Shown here in pieces: positions 24,551 through 34,352 of a stretch of 64,000 nucleotides of DNA. Positions within the stretch are counted from its first letter, which is position 1. Each line of letters begins with the position of its first letter. A model generated the notes under the pieces. That model was not told the origin of the DNA, ran no database searches, and was given only the letters and a program-made list of their open reading frames with translations. Position numbers and translations under genes: made by a program. The stretch is from Enterocloster clostridioformis (GTDB lineage: Bacteria; Bacillota; Clostridia; Lachnospirales; Lachnospiraceae): the NCBI RefSeq assembly GCF_020297485.1, contig NZ_JAIWZC010000001.1:3596001-3660000 (forward strand), written 5' to 3'.

Positions 24551-25390
24551 CTATTCACATATTAGCAGGCTGATCTGTTCCACCGTGGATAACACTTCGG
24601 AGAAAGAAAAGTCGGAAGCGTATGTATTTTCCCTGATATAGTTATCCCACAGGGAGACCAGAGCTGGTTCTTCCTTCATATCCGATAAAATGTCCACCCA
24701 TTCTTTAAGTTCGACAGTAGAGCCACGTTTTTCAGCAGTATGCTGGATGGCTTGGCGTAAGATCTCCGGGCGTACTTCGTCACGGCGCAGACAGAACAGG
24801 GTATGTAAATCGTAAAAATCCCTTGCCCGCGTTGTGCCAATATTGCGGCGCAGGATGGTTTCATACTTCTCAGCAAGAATTGTCTCCAGCGTATAGGCCA
24901 TAATGGGAACACTCTTTCGTTCAAACAGAAACGGGTAATCATAGCAGATAGCAGCAGGAGTGATTTCATCTCCGGTAGTAATGTCAATTTTCATGGGACT
25001 ATTTATTTTACCGTACAGGGCTCCCAAATGAATGCGAAAATTATTGTAGGCGTCATCTCCCCGTATGGGCTCGATACGCTGAAAACGGAACTGGATACCA
25101 TCATTTACATCGAGCGACAGGATATTCTGAACTATGCTGGTAATCTGTTCTTTCTCCATTGGCAGTCCACTGACGGTCGTATCCATATCCGTCGTGGTGC
25201 GCTCACTGATGCCAAGCATGGACGAGATCAACAGACCGCCCTTGAGAATAAAGTTGCTGCGGTAACGGGAGACAGGCAACCGTTCCAAAATGCGTTCAAA
25301 CAGGAACATCTGTAAGACCTCCTGAGAGCGCAGATTTTTGGAGGAGGCAATGTTGCGGATAGCACCTTTTAGCTGTTCCGGTATTCTCAT
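24551..25390 (-). CDS. abiEii: AbiEii-type nucleotidyltransferase toxin
   Basis: 279 residues of the AbiEii/AbiGii family. The nucleotidyltransferase motif is visible in FILKGGLLISSMLG followed by RTTTDMDTTVSG, with later acidic FKIDITTGDE-like segment MKIDITTGDEITP and KYETILRR. It is the toxin of type IV AbiE systems, which can abort phage infection. Its ATG overlaps the antitoxin stop by 4 bp. The frame and motifs are intact, so the pair may be functional. Confidence 0.88.
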   Translation of the reverse strand: MRIPEQLKGAIRNIASSKNLRSQEVLQMFLFERILERLPVSRYRSNFILKGGLLISSMLGISERTTTDMDTTVSGLPMEKEQITSIVQNILSLDVNDGIQFRFQRIEPIRGDDAYNNFRIHLGALYGKINSPMKIDITTGDEITPAAICYDYPFLFERKSVPIMAYTLETILAEKYETILRRNIGTTRARDFYDLHTLFCLRRDEVRPEILRQAIQHTAEKRGSTVELKEWVDILSDMKEEPALVSLWDNYIRENTYASDFSFSEVLSTVEQISLLICE

Positions 25391-25986
25391 GTTAGTACCT
25401 CCATGTATGTTCTTATTTGTTCTTCGATTCCAAACTGCTTTCCGTATTTGAGTAATTTCCGGCTATTAGCGCCGCTACGAAAATAATCTTTGATTGCCTG
25501 GGTATAAAGCTGCATATCAATTTCCTTTTTATCACGAATTAAATCACAGATACAGCGTTCCTTGTCATAAAGCCGCACTGTGCCGCCCTGTGGCGATTTA
25601 GTTTCCGTCCAGCCGATTTCAAACAGCGGTGGCTGTGCATAGTGAAAGCGAATTTGTGGATTATCCCGTTTGATTTTGCTTACATTTGTACCGTGCGGCA
25701 CGGTTAAATCAATCGTGTGCGGCACCCTGTCAGACAGGCCCCACAGAAAAAGCGCTGTTCCATAAGAATACAGGACTTTTCCGCTCCGGGCCTGCAGCAG
25801 CGCATATTCATCCACCATCCCTTTTTCCAATACATACAGTCCTTTACAGACCCGTATAAGCTGCTTTTCATCAACATAGCGCTTCAGGGCAGTACGGCTG
25901 ATCCCGGCAGCTTCAACCTGAGCAGTTGTTATGATACCGCTGTTTTCATCTGCAATAGCTCCAATCTGTTTCCAAACACCATCCAT
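25387..25986 (-). CDS. abiEi: AbiEi-type antitoxin / transcriptional regulator
   Basis: 199 residues. N-terminal winged-helix (GIITTAQVEAAGISRTALKR, about 18-38), then the antitoxin C-terminal domain (HTIDLTVPHGTNVSKIKRDN, ERCICDLIRDKKEID, LYTQAIKDYF). AbiEi proteins repress their own operon by binding inverted repeats; a near-perfect one lies just upstream. The ATG at 25986 is 8 bases after GGAGG. Confidence 0.88.
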   Translation of the reverse strand: MDGVWKQIGAIADENSGIITTAQVEAAGISRTALKRYVDEKQLIRVCKGLYVLEKGMVDEYALLQARSGKVLYSYGTALFLWGLSDRVPHTIDLTVPHGTNVSKIKRDNPQIRFHYAQPPLFEIGWTETKSPQGGTVRLYDKERCICDLIRDKKEIDMQLYTQAIKDYFRSGANSRKLLKYGKQFGIEEQIRTYMEVLT

Positions 25987-26010
25987 ATACATCACCTCCA
26001 ACTCGATTTA

Positions 26011-26053
26011 CAATCGCACTTCGATTATATCATTATTGAAGTACGATTGTAAA
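26011..26053 (-). promoter_or_regulatory. AbiE operator palindrome
   Basis: TACAATCGCACTTC (26011-26024) and GAAGTACGATTGTA (26040-26053) are inverted repeats matching at 13 of 14 positions, spaced by 15 bp, 25 bp before the antitoxin start. Position and form agree with the known negative autoregulation by AbiEi. Confidence 0.7.
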
Positions 26054-26112
26054 AAAGATACTAAGATTTAGTTTATGCAGATTGACAGGATTTATACATG
26101 AAGCTGTGATAT

Positions 26113-27172
26113 TTATTCCGGCAGGTGGTTCATACGGCGGTAATAGTCATCCATAACATAAAAGTGCATTTCATAAGTATTTGGCTTTCTGTAAAGTCGC
26201 GTTAACCCATATAGGTAGCCTGTGCCATCCACTCCAAGCGGTCCCAGCCAGTGATCCCGGAAAGGTCCGTTGTGATACCATAGCCGGATATCCAGATATT
26301 CGTTTTCTGTTACCAGCCCTTTTTCCACAAGACGGTAAACTTCTTCATCTTCCAGAATCATATGAGCCAGAAAATGGCGGTATAAATCATCCGGTAGGTT
26401 TAAGGCCATCTGATATGTCAGTGGATTGGGGTGGCGGGTCGAGTGCCTTAAACTGTTTCCAGAAGGCCCGCACCTCCTCCAAATCCGGTGGAGCAGGTAT
26501 CTCGATTTGTCTGACGCCGTTTTCCACATCTTTATAGGCCGATGCGTCTGCAACTCCAGTCTGGCCGAGGTAGGAAGTCAGGGCCTGCGCTGCCTGTGGA
26601 CCGGACATGGTGCCGGTATAGTTGATATTACCTTTGGCAACCGCCCCGGTGACGTCATTGGCAAATGAACCTCCTTTTTGTACTGAGGATTCAAACATCT
26701 TTCGGCTGATGGGATTTCCTCCTTGTCCGGTTGCGCTTTGAACAGCTCCGTTCGTGAACTATCGGCTTACTGCGCCAACCAGCCCCCCAGACATACCAGA
26801 CATAAAGGAAGCGCTGCTCATATGCTTGGAACTGGAACCGCCTCGAAAGGAACCGCCACGGAACATGCCGCCACCGGCTACATTCTTCGCGGTTGTCACT
26901 CCCTTTGCTGCAATCATAAGTTCAGCCATCATACTGCCACCGGTATGGCCAACATTGATTCCTAAGCTGCTCATGAAGCTGTCAATCTTCTGGCTGATTT
27001 TCAAAAAGGCTACTGCACACAGAAACCAGATCAGGACATTTCCGGCTGCGGTTTCTTTCCCGACAGCCTGGACGTCGGCTTCTGTAACGGCGGCCATAGA
27101 GGGTACCGCCTGTAATAAGAGTAAAGTGGCTGCCAGAAATGGGACAGTCAGTGTATTTTTCCATAATTTCAT
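26113..27172 (-). pseudogene. Conjugal transfer membrane protein, decayed (nonsense plus frameshift)
   Basis: Starts with a signal-like segment (MKLWKNTLTVPFLAATLLLL), then GNVLIWFLCAVAFLKISQ and a Gly/Ser-rich stretch, as in clostridial ICE transfer proteins encoded after a TrbL/VirB6-like gene. A TAG at 26759-26761 interrupts GAVSR-stop-FTNGAVQSATG, where relatives have Lys. The frame resumes (GGSFANDVTGAVAKGNINYT) and shifts again near 26440 into another coherent frame (LPDDLYRHFLAHMILEDEEV to the stop at 26113). The second part may belong to a different gene. Not functional as it stands. Confidence 0.65.
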
Positions 27173-27181
27173 TGTGACCTC

Positions 27182-27514
27182 CTATAATGACAGTGGATTG
27201 GCGATAAAATTGCCAACCATGCTGGTGAAAAGACGAAGGCACCAGGCATTCAACACCAGCAGGAATACCTGGCCTCCGAACATACGGCACCAGGATTTGA
27301 AAATGTTAGCGGTACTTTGAGAGGCGCCGGTAGCAAATGCCATCGGCGCGGTATAGACCAGCACACCAAGAAGCACGTACCGTTCGGCAGCCTCAAAAAA
27401 CAGTTTAATGTAGTTCCAGACCAAAATCAGGACGAGTAAGGCCACGGAGCCGCTGGCACAGACTCCGATTATTGTCAGCAGCACAGAAAAAATCACAATA
27501 ATTAGGAGGTACAA
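27182..27514 (-). pseudogene. VirB6/TrbL-like conjugation membrane protein, C-terminal fragment
   Basis: 110 residues, very hydrophobic (LLIIVIFSVLLTIIGVCASG; RYVLLGVLVYTAPMAFATGA; CRMFGGQVFLLVLNAWCLRL). The motif ASQSTANIFKSWCRMFGGQ is typical of the last part of TrbL-like proteins in Firmicute ICEs. The N-terminal half is missing where the IS1182 remnant abuts at 27515. It directly precedes the decayed transfer gene, in the normal order. Confidence 0.7.
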
Positions 27515-27516
27515 AG

Positions 27517-28014
27517 TTGAACAGGATTAAAAAACAGGGGAGCTTGCCCGGAGAGCGCTGCGGCGTATCCCTTTCCGTAAGATTCTTTGCACGATCAGTT
27601 TCAGCACTTATCTTTCCGGAGAAGCCATCCCTGGAAGCGGGCCTGGATGAGGAAATTGCCTATACGAAGGAATTGCTTTCCGTCCTGGAGGAAGGGATTG
27701 CCGCCTGCGGGGACAAAAAAATACAGGACCTGGCGGAAAGGATACGGGGATTATTAGATACGGATAAGATCCGGGAAATCAGGTCAAAAGATGACGAAGA
27801 TGCCCGGTTTGGGCACAAGACACCCTCGAGTACATTTTATGGGTACAAGAACCATCTGGCAATGATTGAAGAAAAGAATGGGGAATTAAAGGAAGCCCAC
27901 GGATTAGGCAGAGCAGATTCAGTGGGATTGTTTGCTATGGAATTGCAAATGAATTTTACGGCATTCGTAGCAAATATTAAGAGAATAACGAAGTTGATTG
28001 CACTGGCCGGATGA
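27517..28014 (+). pseudogene. IS1182-family transposase remnant with internal deletion
   Basis: The residues DEDARFGHKTPSSTFYGYKNH belong to the catalytic core and GLGRADSVGLFAMELQMNFT to the C-terminus of IS1182 transposases. Roughly the intervening domain is missing because the two parts are fused in frame at AMIEEKNGELKEAHGLG. The N-terminal 30 residues are unrelated. A dead remnant at the boundary between accessory DNA and core chromosome. Confidence 0.75.
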
Positions 28015-28078
28015 TAAAACAGCCCATATTTTTTAGTGAATCATAATCTCTGACACTATATTATAGATGAAAGAAAAA

Positions 28079-28108
28079 CTCCCACAAAAAAACGGGAGTT
28101 TTTCAGTG
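28079..28108 (+). terminator. Rho-independent terminator
   Basis: ACTCCC ... GGGAGT stem with TTTTTC, in the gap between the IS1182 remnant and the DUF4397 gene. Confidence 0.6.
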
Positions 28109-28211
28109 CCCTCGATTTCACCTGGTTTTCGGCTTTTTTTGTTTTTCACCGTACACCTTCGGCATACCAGACATATATTATCATAAAAGCACAAACCGAG
28201 GACCATTGTAT

Positions 28212-29054
28212 ATGAATAACAATAAGCCCTACTCTGTACCATCACTCAGGATGACCCAGGTAGAAGACCCGGTTGATCCAGGTTTCACATATCCTGATAC
28301 TGACGTCGTAATACCATCTCCCGACGAGGAAATCGACCCTGATTTTTCTGTCATGCCCCCTTACTACCCAGACTACCCTGTACGTCCGGACTACCCTGTG
28401 CGTCCGGATTATCCTGTACGCCCCAATTACCCGTCATATTATCCCATCCCCTGCGTGTTCTGCAACAATAACCAGTGGATTCGCGGCGGAATTCGTCTGT
28501 TAAATGCAGCTACCGGATATAACCCATTTACCGTGTATATAGATAACAGGGCTGTGTTTTCCGGACTGGATTTCTCTGAAGTGACCCAGTACCGCCAGCT
28601 ATCCCAGGGCTATCATACATTCTCCATCATGGGCTCAAATGGTTACGTATATCTCCGCAAATCCATGTATGTAGGTGACGGAATGGCCACCATCGCCATT
28701 GTCAACTCTTCCACGGGCCTGGACCTGGTTTCTATCCATGATACGGCATGCCCCACGGACTGGACCTCATCCTGCTTCCGAGTCTGCAATTTAGCCTATT
28801 ACAGCGGACCTGTCAATGCCTCCCTTGGCAATATCTATTTTAACTCTGTAAACTTTGCCGATGCAGCCAGCTTCAGCCGGCTCAGCTCCGGTAACTATAC
28901 CCTGCGTGTCGCCCGTTCCGCCCGACCGGATAACACCCTTGTTACCACGCCAATAACCTTGAATCCATCCCGGATTTATACCCTGTATGTATTAAACTGG
29001 AACCCTTCCGCGGATACCATACAGACACTTTTGGTAGAAGACCGGAGAGGTTAA
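28212..29054 (+). CDS. DUF4397-domain protein with Pro/Tyr-rich repeats
   Basis: 280 residues. An acidic Pro-rich N-terminus (residues 10-75) contains three tandem DYPVRP hexapeptides encoded by an 18-bp repeat at about 28370-28423. Two DUF4397 beta domains follow: GIRLLNAATGYNPFTVYIDN and FRVCNLAYYSGPVNASLGNI. There is no signal peptide. DUF4397 proteins of spore-formers are often surface or spore-coat-like; no activity is known. The ATG at 28212 was preferred over a TTG two codons earlier. Confidence 0.75.
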   Translation: MNNNKPYSVPSLRMTQVEDPVDPGFTYPDTDVVIPSPDEEIDPDFSVMPPYYPDYPVRPDYPVRPDYPVRPNYPSYYPIPCVFCNNNQWIRGGIRLLNAATGYNPFTVYIDNRAVFSGLDFSEVTQYRQLSQGYHTFSIMGSNGYVYLRKSMYVGDGMATIAIVNSSTGLDLVSIHDTACPTDWTSSCFRVCNLAYYSGPVNASLGNIYFNSVNFADAASFSRLSSGNYTLRVARSARPDNTLVTTPITLNPSRIYTLYVLNWNPSADTIQTLLVEDRRG

Positions 29055-29063
29055 TCAGCAATC

Positions 29064-29099
29064 ATGAGGGAGCCGCATAAATGAATGCGGCTCCCTCCT
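29064..29099 (+). terminator. Rho-independent terminator
   Basis: AGGGAGCCGCAT / ATGCGGCTCCCT perfect 12-bp stem, then CCTTATTTT. Confidence 0.85.
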
Positions 29100-29244
29100 T
29101 ATTTTCCGCTTATTTTCCCCTTATTGGCTGCTTATTTGTGCAGCTTATTTGCCTCCTTAATTTCGTATGAAAACCTGTGTTTATGGCTCTGTTTGTGATA
29201 AAATAGTACAGAACACTGAGCCATACAGAAAGGAAAATCTGCCA

Positions 29245-29520
29245 ATGATACGCTATGGAACCATAGGAACTAACTTTATCGTGGACCATTTCCAGGAAGC
29301 CGCAATGGAAAATCCCAGCCTTTACTATGCAGCCGTCTATTCCAGAAATCAGGAGACAGCCAGCAGCTTCGCGGCAAAATATGGAGTTAAAACAACCTAC
29401 ACAGACCTGAAAGCCTTTGCCTGTGCTGATGACCTGGACGCTGTCTATATTGCCAGCCCAAACAGACTCCACTATGGACAGGCCGCACTTCTCTTATCCC
29501 ATGGAAAACATGTACTGCAG
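29245..29520 (+). pseudogene. Gfo/Idh/MocA-family oxidoreductase, N-terminal fragment
   Basis: Starts MIRYGTIGTNFIVDHFQEAA (Rossmann G-x-G-x-x-x), then AAVYSRNQETASSFAAKYGV and DAVYIASPNRLHYGQAALLL. Homology ends at KHVL, where the family continues C-E-K-P. From about 29515 the DNA is the 3' part of a permease gene in opposite orientation, joined at CTGCAG. Only the NAD(P)-binding half survives. Confidence 0.8.
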
Positions 29521-30043
29521 TACCACGCCTGCTGCGCAGGCCATTCCCGGTTTTCCATATCGGAAGGCAAAGGAATAGATATAGTAGACCAACGTATTTG
29601 TGGAATCCACCGGACCGCCCTGTGTCATGACATTGACAGAGTCAAATATCTTAAAGGAGGCAATGGACGCCACCACAGATGTGAACAGGATGGTAGGTGA
29701 AATCATAGGCAGAGTAATTTTGAAAAAGGTACGGATTTTAGGCGTGTCATCCAGCTCTGCCGCTTCATAGATACTGGACGGTACTGTCTGCAGGGCAGCC
29801 ATGATTAACAGTACATAATATCCCACACTTTTCCACACCATGACCAGTACCAGCGAGAACATGGATGTGGACGGACTGGACAGAAATGGGAACTTTGGAA
29901 ATTCCAGCTTCGTGATAATCATGTTCAGAAATCCGGTATCCGGGTCCATAAGCCATAAAAATACAATGGATACAGACACCATGGATATGACGTTCCGGCT
30001 GACCCAGGTCTGCTCTTTTTCCTTCCCTGTTAAAAAGATACAT
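29521..30043 (-). pseudogene. Sugar ABC transporter permease (MalF/UgpA type), internal fragment
   Basis: About 170 codons, open at both ends: SRNVISMVSVSIVFLWLMDP, VMVWKSVGYYVLLIMAALQT, and the EAA loop YEAAELDDTPKIRTFFKITL that docks on the ATPase. The N-terminal membrane spans are missing where it fuses to the ATPase gene; the C-terminus is missing at the oxidoreductase junction. A deletion-made relic. Confidence 0.8.
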
Positions 30044-30997
30044 GGCTGAAAAGGGAATGGACAGGTCCAGGAGACAGTCATTCTCTACCTCATGCTCGGA
30101 TTTTACCATCAGCGTACCATATACACTGCTAAGGGAGTATATAGTCTCGGAACCCAGCATTTCCTTTGTCACGACCTCTGCCTGTATGGAAACATAGTCT
30201 TCCTCCACCCTCTGCAAATAAACTTTTTCAGGCCGGAATCCAAGCTGCATGCCATTGGGAAGCACATTATTTATAATATTCATTTGGGGGGTGCCGATAA
30301 ACTGGGCAGCATAGATGCAGTTAGGGTTCTGATACAGTTGGCGTGGATTGGACTGCTGGACAATGTACCCATCCTTCATCAATACAATATCGTCCGCCAT
30401 TGACATGGCTTCCACCTGATCGTGTGTTACATAGACAAAGGTGGTCCCCAGCTTTTTATGAAGGCTGATTAATTCCACTCTCATCTGTCCCCTGAGCTTT
30501 GCATCCAGATTTGACAGCGGCTCATCCATGAGAAATACTTTGGGCTGTTTAACCATGGCCCTGGCAAGAGCCACCCTCTGTCTCTGACCACCGGATAAGG
30601 TGGACGGCTTTCTGTCCAGATATTCGGTCAGTCCTACAATTTCACATATATCTTTTATACGGCGCTGCCGTTCTTCCTTTGGAACCTTTTTATTTTCCAG
30701 ACCAAATTCAATATTTTCCCTGACTGTCATAGTGGGATACAATGCATAGTTCTGGAATACCATAGCTATGTCCCTCTTTCCCGGAGTAAGGTCATTGATT
30801 TTATGTCCGTCAATCAGTATATCCCCTGAGGTCGGTTCATCCAGGCCGGTAATCATGCGGAGGGTTGTGGATTTACCGCATCCTGACGGCCCTACCAGAA
30901 CAGTGAACGAACCATCCTCGATTTCCAGGTTAAGATTATCAATCACAATATCATTCCCAAACTTCTTCCTAACATTTTTTAATTGGATTGCCCCCAT
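29765..30997 (-). CDS. Sugar ABC transporter ATPase (MsmX/UgpC type) with chimeric C-terminus
   Basis: The first 318 residues are a nearly complete CUT1-type ATPase: Walker A GPSGCGKST, Q-loop FQNYALYP, signature LSGGQRQRVALARAM, Walker B VFLMDEPLSNLDAK, switch His in YVTHDQVEA, then the regulatory OB domain. At YLFNREGKR the gene runs out of frame into the permease fragment, adding 90 spurious residues up to 29765. The native end is about at the junction, so the ATPase may still fold and serve other sugar transporters. AAGGGAGA precedes the ATG. Confidence 0.85.
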   Translation of the reverse strand: MGAIQLKNVRKKFGNDIVIDNLNLEIEDGSFTVLVGPSGCGKSTTLRMITGLDEPTSGDILIDGHKINDLTPGKRDIAMVFQNYALYPTMTVRENIEFGLENKKVPKEERQRRIKDICEIVGLTEYLDRKPSTLSGGQRQRVALARAMVKQPKVFLMDEPLSNLDAKLRGQMRVELISLHKKLGTTFVYVTHDQVEAMSMADDIVLMKDGYIVQQSNPRQLYQNPNCIYAAQFIGTPQMNIINNVLPNGMQLGFRPEKVYLQRVEEDYVSIQAEVVTKEMLGSETIYSLSSVYGTLMVKSEHEVENDCLLDLSIPFSAMYLFNREGKRADLGQPERHIHGVCIHCIFMAYGPGYRISEHDYHEAGISKVPISVQSVHIHVLAGTGHGVEKCGILCTVNHGCPADSTVQYL

Positions 30998-31155
30998 ATG
31001 TATCTCTCCCTTTCGTATTGTTTCATACAGTTCTGCCTGTCTCTGACATAACTATAGCATTGATGTCCGAATCCGCTTTTGCTCTTTTTTATGCTTGTTT
31101 TGCTCTTTTTCATACTGACAGCGTATTTTTTGGCAGAAACAGCCCTGTTAAACTC

Positions 31156-31184
31156 TTGTGTGAAACTCCAATTCGTCGTATACT
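31156..31184 (+). promoter_or_regulatory. Promoter of icd
   Basis: TTGTGT (31156-31161) and TATACT (31179-31184), 17-bp spacer, 34 bp before the icd start. Two direct TTTTGCTCTTTTT repeats lie farther upstream (about 31077-31111). Confidence 0.6.
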
Positions 31185-31217
31185 ATAAAATAATGCGAAA
31201 ATTCAGGAGGATACAGT

Positions 31218-32414
31218 ATGGACAAGATTAAGATGACCACCCCGATTGTTGAGATGGACGGCGATGAGATGACTAGAATTCTCTGGCAGATGATCAAAGA
31301 CGACCTGCTGCTGCCATACATAGATTTAAAGACAGAGTACTATGACCTTGGACTGGAATACAGGGACGAGACTAACGACCAGGTAACCATTGATTCCGCC
31401 AATGCCACCAAAAAGTACGGCGTGGCTGTTAAATGTGCCACCATCACCCCCAACGCTGCCCGCGTGGAGGAATACCACCTGAAGGAAATGTGGAAGAGTC
31501 CCAACGGAACCATACGTGCCATCCTGGACGGAACCGTGTTCCGTGCACCTATTGTGGTAAAGGGAATCGATCCATGTGTTAAGAACTGGAAAAAGCCCAT
31601 CACCATTGCCAGACATGCTTACGGCGATGTTTACAAGGGTTCTGAGATGAAGATACCTGGTCCGGGAAAGGTGGAACTGGTTTACACTGCCGGGGATGGT
31701 TCCGAGAGCCGGGAGCTGGTTCACGACTTCACCTGCCCGGGCATCGTACAGGGCATGCACAATATCAATAAATCCATTGAAAGCTTTGCCAGAAGCTGCT
31801 TCAACTATGCCCTGGATACAAAGCAGGAACTCTGGTTTGCCACCAAGGATACCATCTCCAAGAAGTATGACCATACCTTCAAGGATATCTTCCAGGAGAT
31901 TTTCGACAGTGAGTATGCAGAAAAATTTGAAGCTGCCGGCATCACCTATTTCTACACCCTGATTGACGACGCCGTGGCCCGCGTCATGAAATCCGAGGGC
32001 GGCTATATCTGGGCCTGCAAGAACTACGACGGCGATGTCATGAGCGACATGATATCCTCTGCCTTCGGCTCCCTGGCCATGATGACTTCTGTCCTGGTAT
32101 CCCCGGACGGCAACTATGAATACGAGGCTGCCCACGGAACCGTACAGCGCCATTACTACAAGCACTTAAAGGGAGAGGAGACCTCTACCAACTCCGTGGC
32201 AACCATCTTTGCCTGGACCGGAGCACTGCGCAAACGCGGCGAGCTGGATGGCAACAAAGAGCTGATGGAATTTGCGGATAAGCTGGAAAAGGCCACCATC
32301 GACACCATTGAGGGCGGTGAGATGACAAAAGATCTGGCTCTGATTACCACCATTCCAAACCCAGTGGTACTTAACAGCGGAGACTTTATTAAGGCTATTG
32401 CGAAGAGGCTGTAA
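31218..32414 (+). CDS. icd: NADP-dependent isocitrate dehydrogenase
   Basis: 398 residues of the eukaryote-like (subfamily II) NADP-IDH. Substrate and metal residues lie in [19 protein letters not shown] (about 95-113) and in the [16 protein letters not shown] stretch; the NADP part is [12 protein letters not shown]. Oxidatively decarboxylates isocitrate to 2-oxoglutarate, supplying carbon skeletons for the glutamate dehydrogenases encoded nearby. AGGAGG precedes the ATG by 7 bases. A monocistronic unit with its own promoter. Confidence 0.95.
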   Translation: MDKIKMTTPIVEMDGDEMTRILWQMIKDDLLLPYIDLKTEYYDLGLEYRDETNDQVTIDSANATKKYGVAVKCATITPNAARVEEYHLKEMWKSPNGTIRAILDGTVFRAPIVVKGIDPCVKNWKKPITIARHAYGDVYKGSEMKIPGPGKVELVYTAGDGSESRELVHDFTCPGIVQGMHNINKSIESFARSCFNYALDTKQELWFATKDTISKKYDHTFKDIFQEIFDSEYAEKFEAAGITYFYTLIDDAVARVMKSEGGYIWACKNYDGDVMSDMISSAFGSLAMMTSVLVSPDGNYEYEAAHGTVQRHYYKHLKGEETSTNSVATIFAWTGALRKRGELDGNKELMEFADKLEKATIDTIEGGEMTKDLALITTIPNPVVLNSGDFIKAIAKRL

Positions 32415-32450
32415 AAAATAGCTGCCTAAAGCTGTTTCCGGCCATAAAAA

Positions 32451-32471
32451 GGGAGGCCCCTGGGGCCTCCC
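32451..32471 (+). terminator. GC-rich hairpin behind icd
   Basis: GGGAGGCCCCtGGGGCCTCCC is a perfect stem but lacks a T-run; weak as a terminator. Confidence 0.4.
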
Positions 32472-32478
32472 CGTCATA

Positions 32479-32739
32479 TTAATCCATAAACTGATCTCCA
32501 TAACCATAGTGCTCCACCCCTGTGATGTCCACCGGATCATCCAGAAAGGGTATAAACATACCGATGGAGTTACTGCCTCCGCCCACGCAGGCGCAGACCT
32601 CGTCCGGCATCATGCCTGTCATCTCAAGAAACTGCTTCCTTGCCTCATATCCCACAACAGACTGGAAATCCCTGACCATAAGCGGGAAGGGATGAGGGGC
32701 CAGGGCAGAGCCGATACAGTAAATAGAATCCTTATATTT
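32479..32739 (-). pseudogene. trpB: Tryptophan synthase beta chain fragment
   Basis: About 86 codons with no start: [34 protein letters not shown], then the PLP-phosphate loop [18 protein letters not shown]. This is the middle of TrpB. The active Lys region is upstream and missing; the C-terminal part is missing after GVEHYG. No other trp gene is near. Remnant of a deleted trpB or TrpB-like gene. Confidence 0.75.
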
Positions 32740-32912
32740 TCATCCCGGTAACATTGGATGCCTGAATTCTTCTGTATCAGAATTCAAAACATGCCTCCGG
32801 CTCCAGTTCCTCCTTAAGGCCCAAAAGCCAGGCCATGGCTGTTTGCAGTCACGGATTGGCTTTTCAGGCTGTATAGACTATAAAAATTATATATCCCTGA
32901 GACCTCTCATAT

Positions 32913-34223
32913 CTATAAAACAGACCGGAAAGCTTCCTCCAGATCCTCCAATATGTCGTCGATATGCTCGGTTCCGATGGACAGGCGGATGGTTCCGGGA
33001 CGGATTCCCTGCTCCAGAAGCTCCTTCTCATTCATCTGGGAATGGGTGGTGGAGGCCGGATGGATCACCAGTGACTTTACATCCGCCACATTGGCAAGAA
33101 GGGAGAACAGTTCCAGATTGTCGATGAACTCCCTGGCCTTCTCAGCCCCGCCTCTTATTTCAAATGTAAAGATAGATCCGCCTCCCCTGGGGAAATACTT
33201 TTTGTAAAGCTGCTGCTGGATCGGATCCTGGCTCACACTGGGATGATGAACCTCTTCCACCTGGGGATGGGCCTTCAGGTATTCCACCACCTTAAGCGCA
33301 TTTTCCACATGGCGTTCCACCCTCAGAGACAGTGTCTCCAGCCCCTGCAGAAACAGAAATCCGTGGAAGGGTGACAGAGTAGCCCCTGTATCCCTTAGGA
33401 GAATGGCCCTTATCCGGGTGACAAAGGCAGCCGCTCCCACGTCCTGGGCAAAACGGATGCCGTGATAGCTGGCGTTTGGCTCTGTAAGTCCGGGAAACTT
33501 GCCGGAGGCAGCCCAGTCAAATCTTCCGCCGTCCACAATCACCCCGCCCACCGTGGTTCCATGACCGCCGATGAACTTTGTGGCTGAGTGTACCACGATA
33601 TCGGCGCCGTACTCAATTGGACGGACAAGGTATGGCGTGGCAAAGGTATTATCTATGATCAGGGGAATCTGATGCCGGTGCGCAATGGATGCGATTTTTT
33701 CTATATCAGCGATATCGGAATTTGGATTTCCCAGAGTCTCTATAAAGACAGCCTTTGTATTATCCCGGATCGCCGCCTCTACCGCCTCTAAATCGGACGG
33801 GTCCACAAAGGTAGTCTCCACCCCATATTCAGGAAAGGTGTGGGCCAGGTAATTATAGGTGCCTCCGTAAATATGACCGGAGGACACAATATGATCCCCT
33901 GCCCGTGTCAGGTTCTGGAATGTATAGGACAGGGCCGCTGCCCCGGAAGCCGTGGCCAGTGCCGCCACGCCGCCTTCCAGCCGAGCCATTCTCTGCTCAA
34001 ATACATCCAAAGTAGGATTTGTAAGACGGCTGTATATATTCCCCGGATCACTGAGATTGAACCGCGCCGCCGCATGGTTACAGTTGTCAAATACATACGA
34101 TGATGTCTGGTAAATCGGTACCGCCCTTGCCCCAGTCGTAGAATCCGGATGCTCCTGACCTCCGTGAAGCTGGGTTGTCTCAAATTTAAAATGTCTGTCT
34201 GCTCTCTTACGCTTCTCTCCCAT
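32913..34223 (-). CDS. metY: O-acetylhomoserine sulfhydrylase (MetY type)
   Basis: 436 residues, Cys/Met metabolism PLP-dependent family. The PLP Lys is in [14 protein letters not shown]; the phosphate site is in [22 protein letters not shown]-like [10 protein letters not shown] and YSRLTNPT are typical of MetY. Makes homocysteine from O-acetylhomoserine and sulfide, feeding methionine and then SAM (metK is at 57786). Length is normal. ACGGAGGA precedes the ATG. No S-box was found upstream. Confidence 0.9.
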   Translation of the reverse strand: MGEKRKRADRHFKFETTQLHGGQEHPDSTTGARAVPIYQTSSYVFDNCNHAAARFNLSDPGNIYSRLTNPTLDVFEQRMARLEGGVAALATASGAAALSYTFQNLTRAGDHIVSSGHIYGGTYNYLAHTFPEYGVETTFVDPSDLEAVEAAIRDNTKAVFIETLGNPNSDIADIEKIASIAHRHQIPLIIDNTFATPYLVRPIEYGADIVVHSATKFIGGHGTTVGGVIVDGGRFDWAASGKFPGLTEPNASYHGIRFAQDVGAAAFVTRIRAILLRDTGATLSPFHGFLFLQGLETLSLRVERHVENALKVVEYLKAHPQVEEVHHPSVSQDPIQQQLYKKYFPRGGGSIFTFEIRGGAEKAREFIDNLELFSLLANVADVKSLVIHPASTTHSQMNEKELLEQGIRPGTIRLSIGTEHIDDILEDLEEAFRSVL

Positions 34224-34352
34224 GATATTGTCCTCCGTCTTTTTATTCCTACTATTTCTATAGGTTTAATTGATAATATCATGGTACTTTTTTCCTGTCA
34301 AGAATTTATTTTAGTAAATTCTTTAACCTCACATTTGGGGCCCCGCGCATTT

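Noticed and set aside
28366..28425. Short tandem repeats that could suggest a CRISPR
   Set aside because: Units are adjacent without spacers and encode a peptide repeat in frame.
31326..32165. A 279-codon open frame on the minus strand
   Set aside because: Antisense shadow of icd; the icd frame has full motif conservation.
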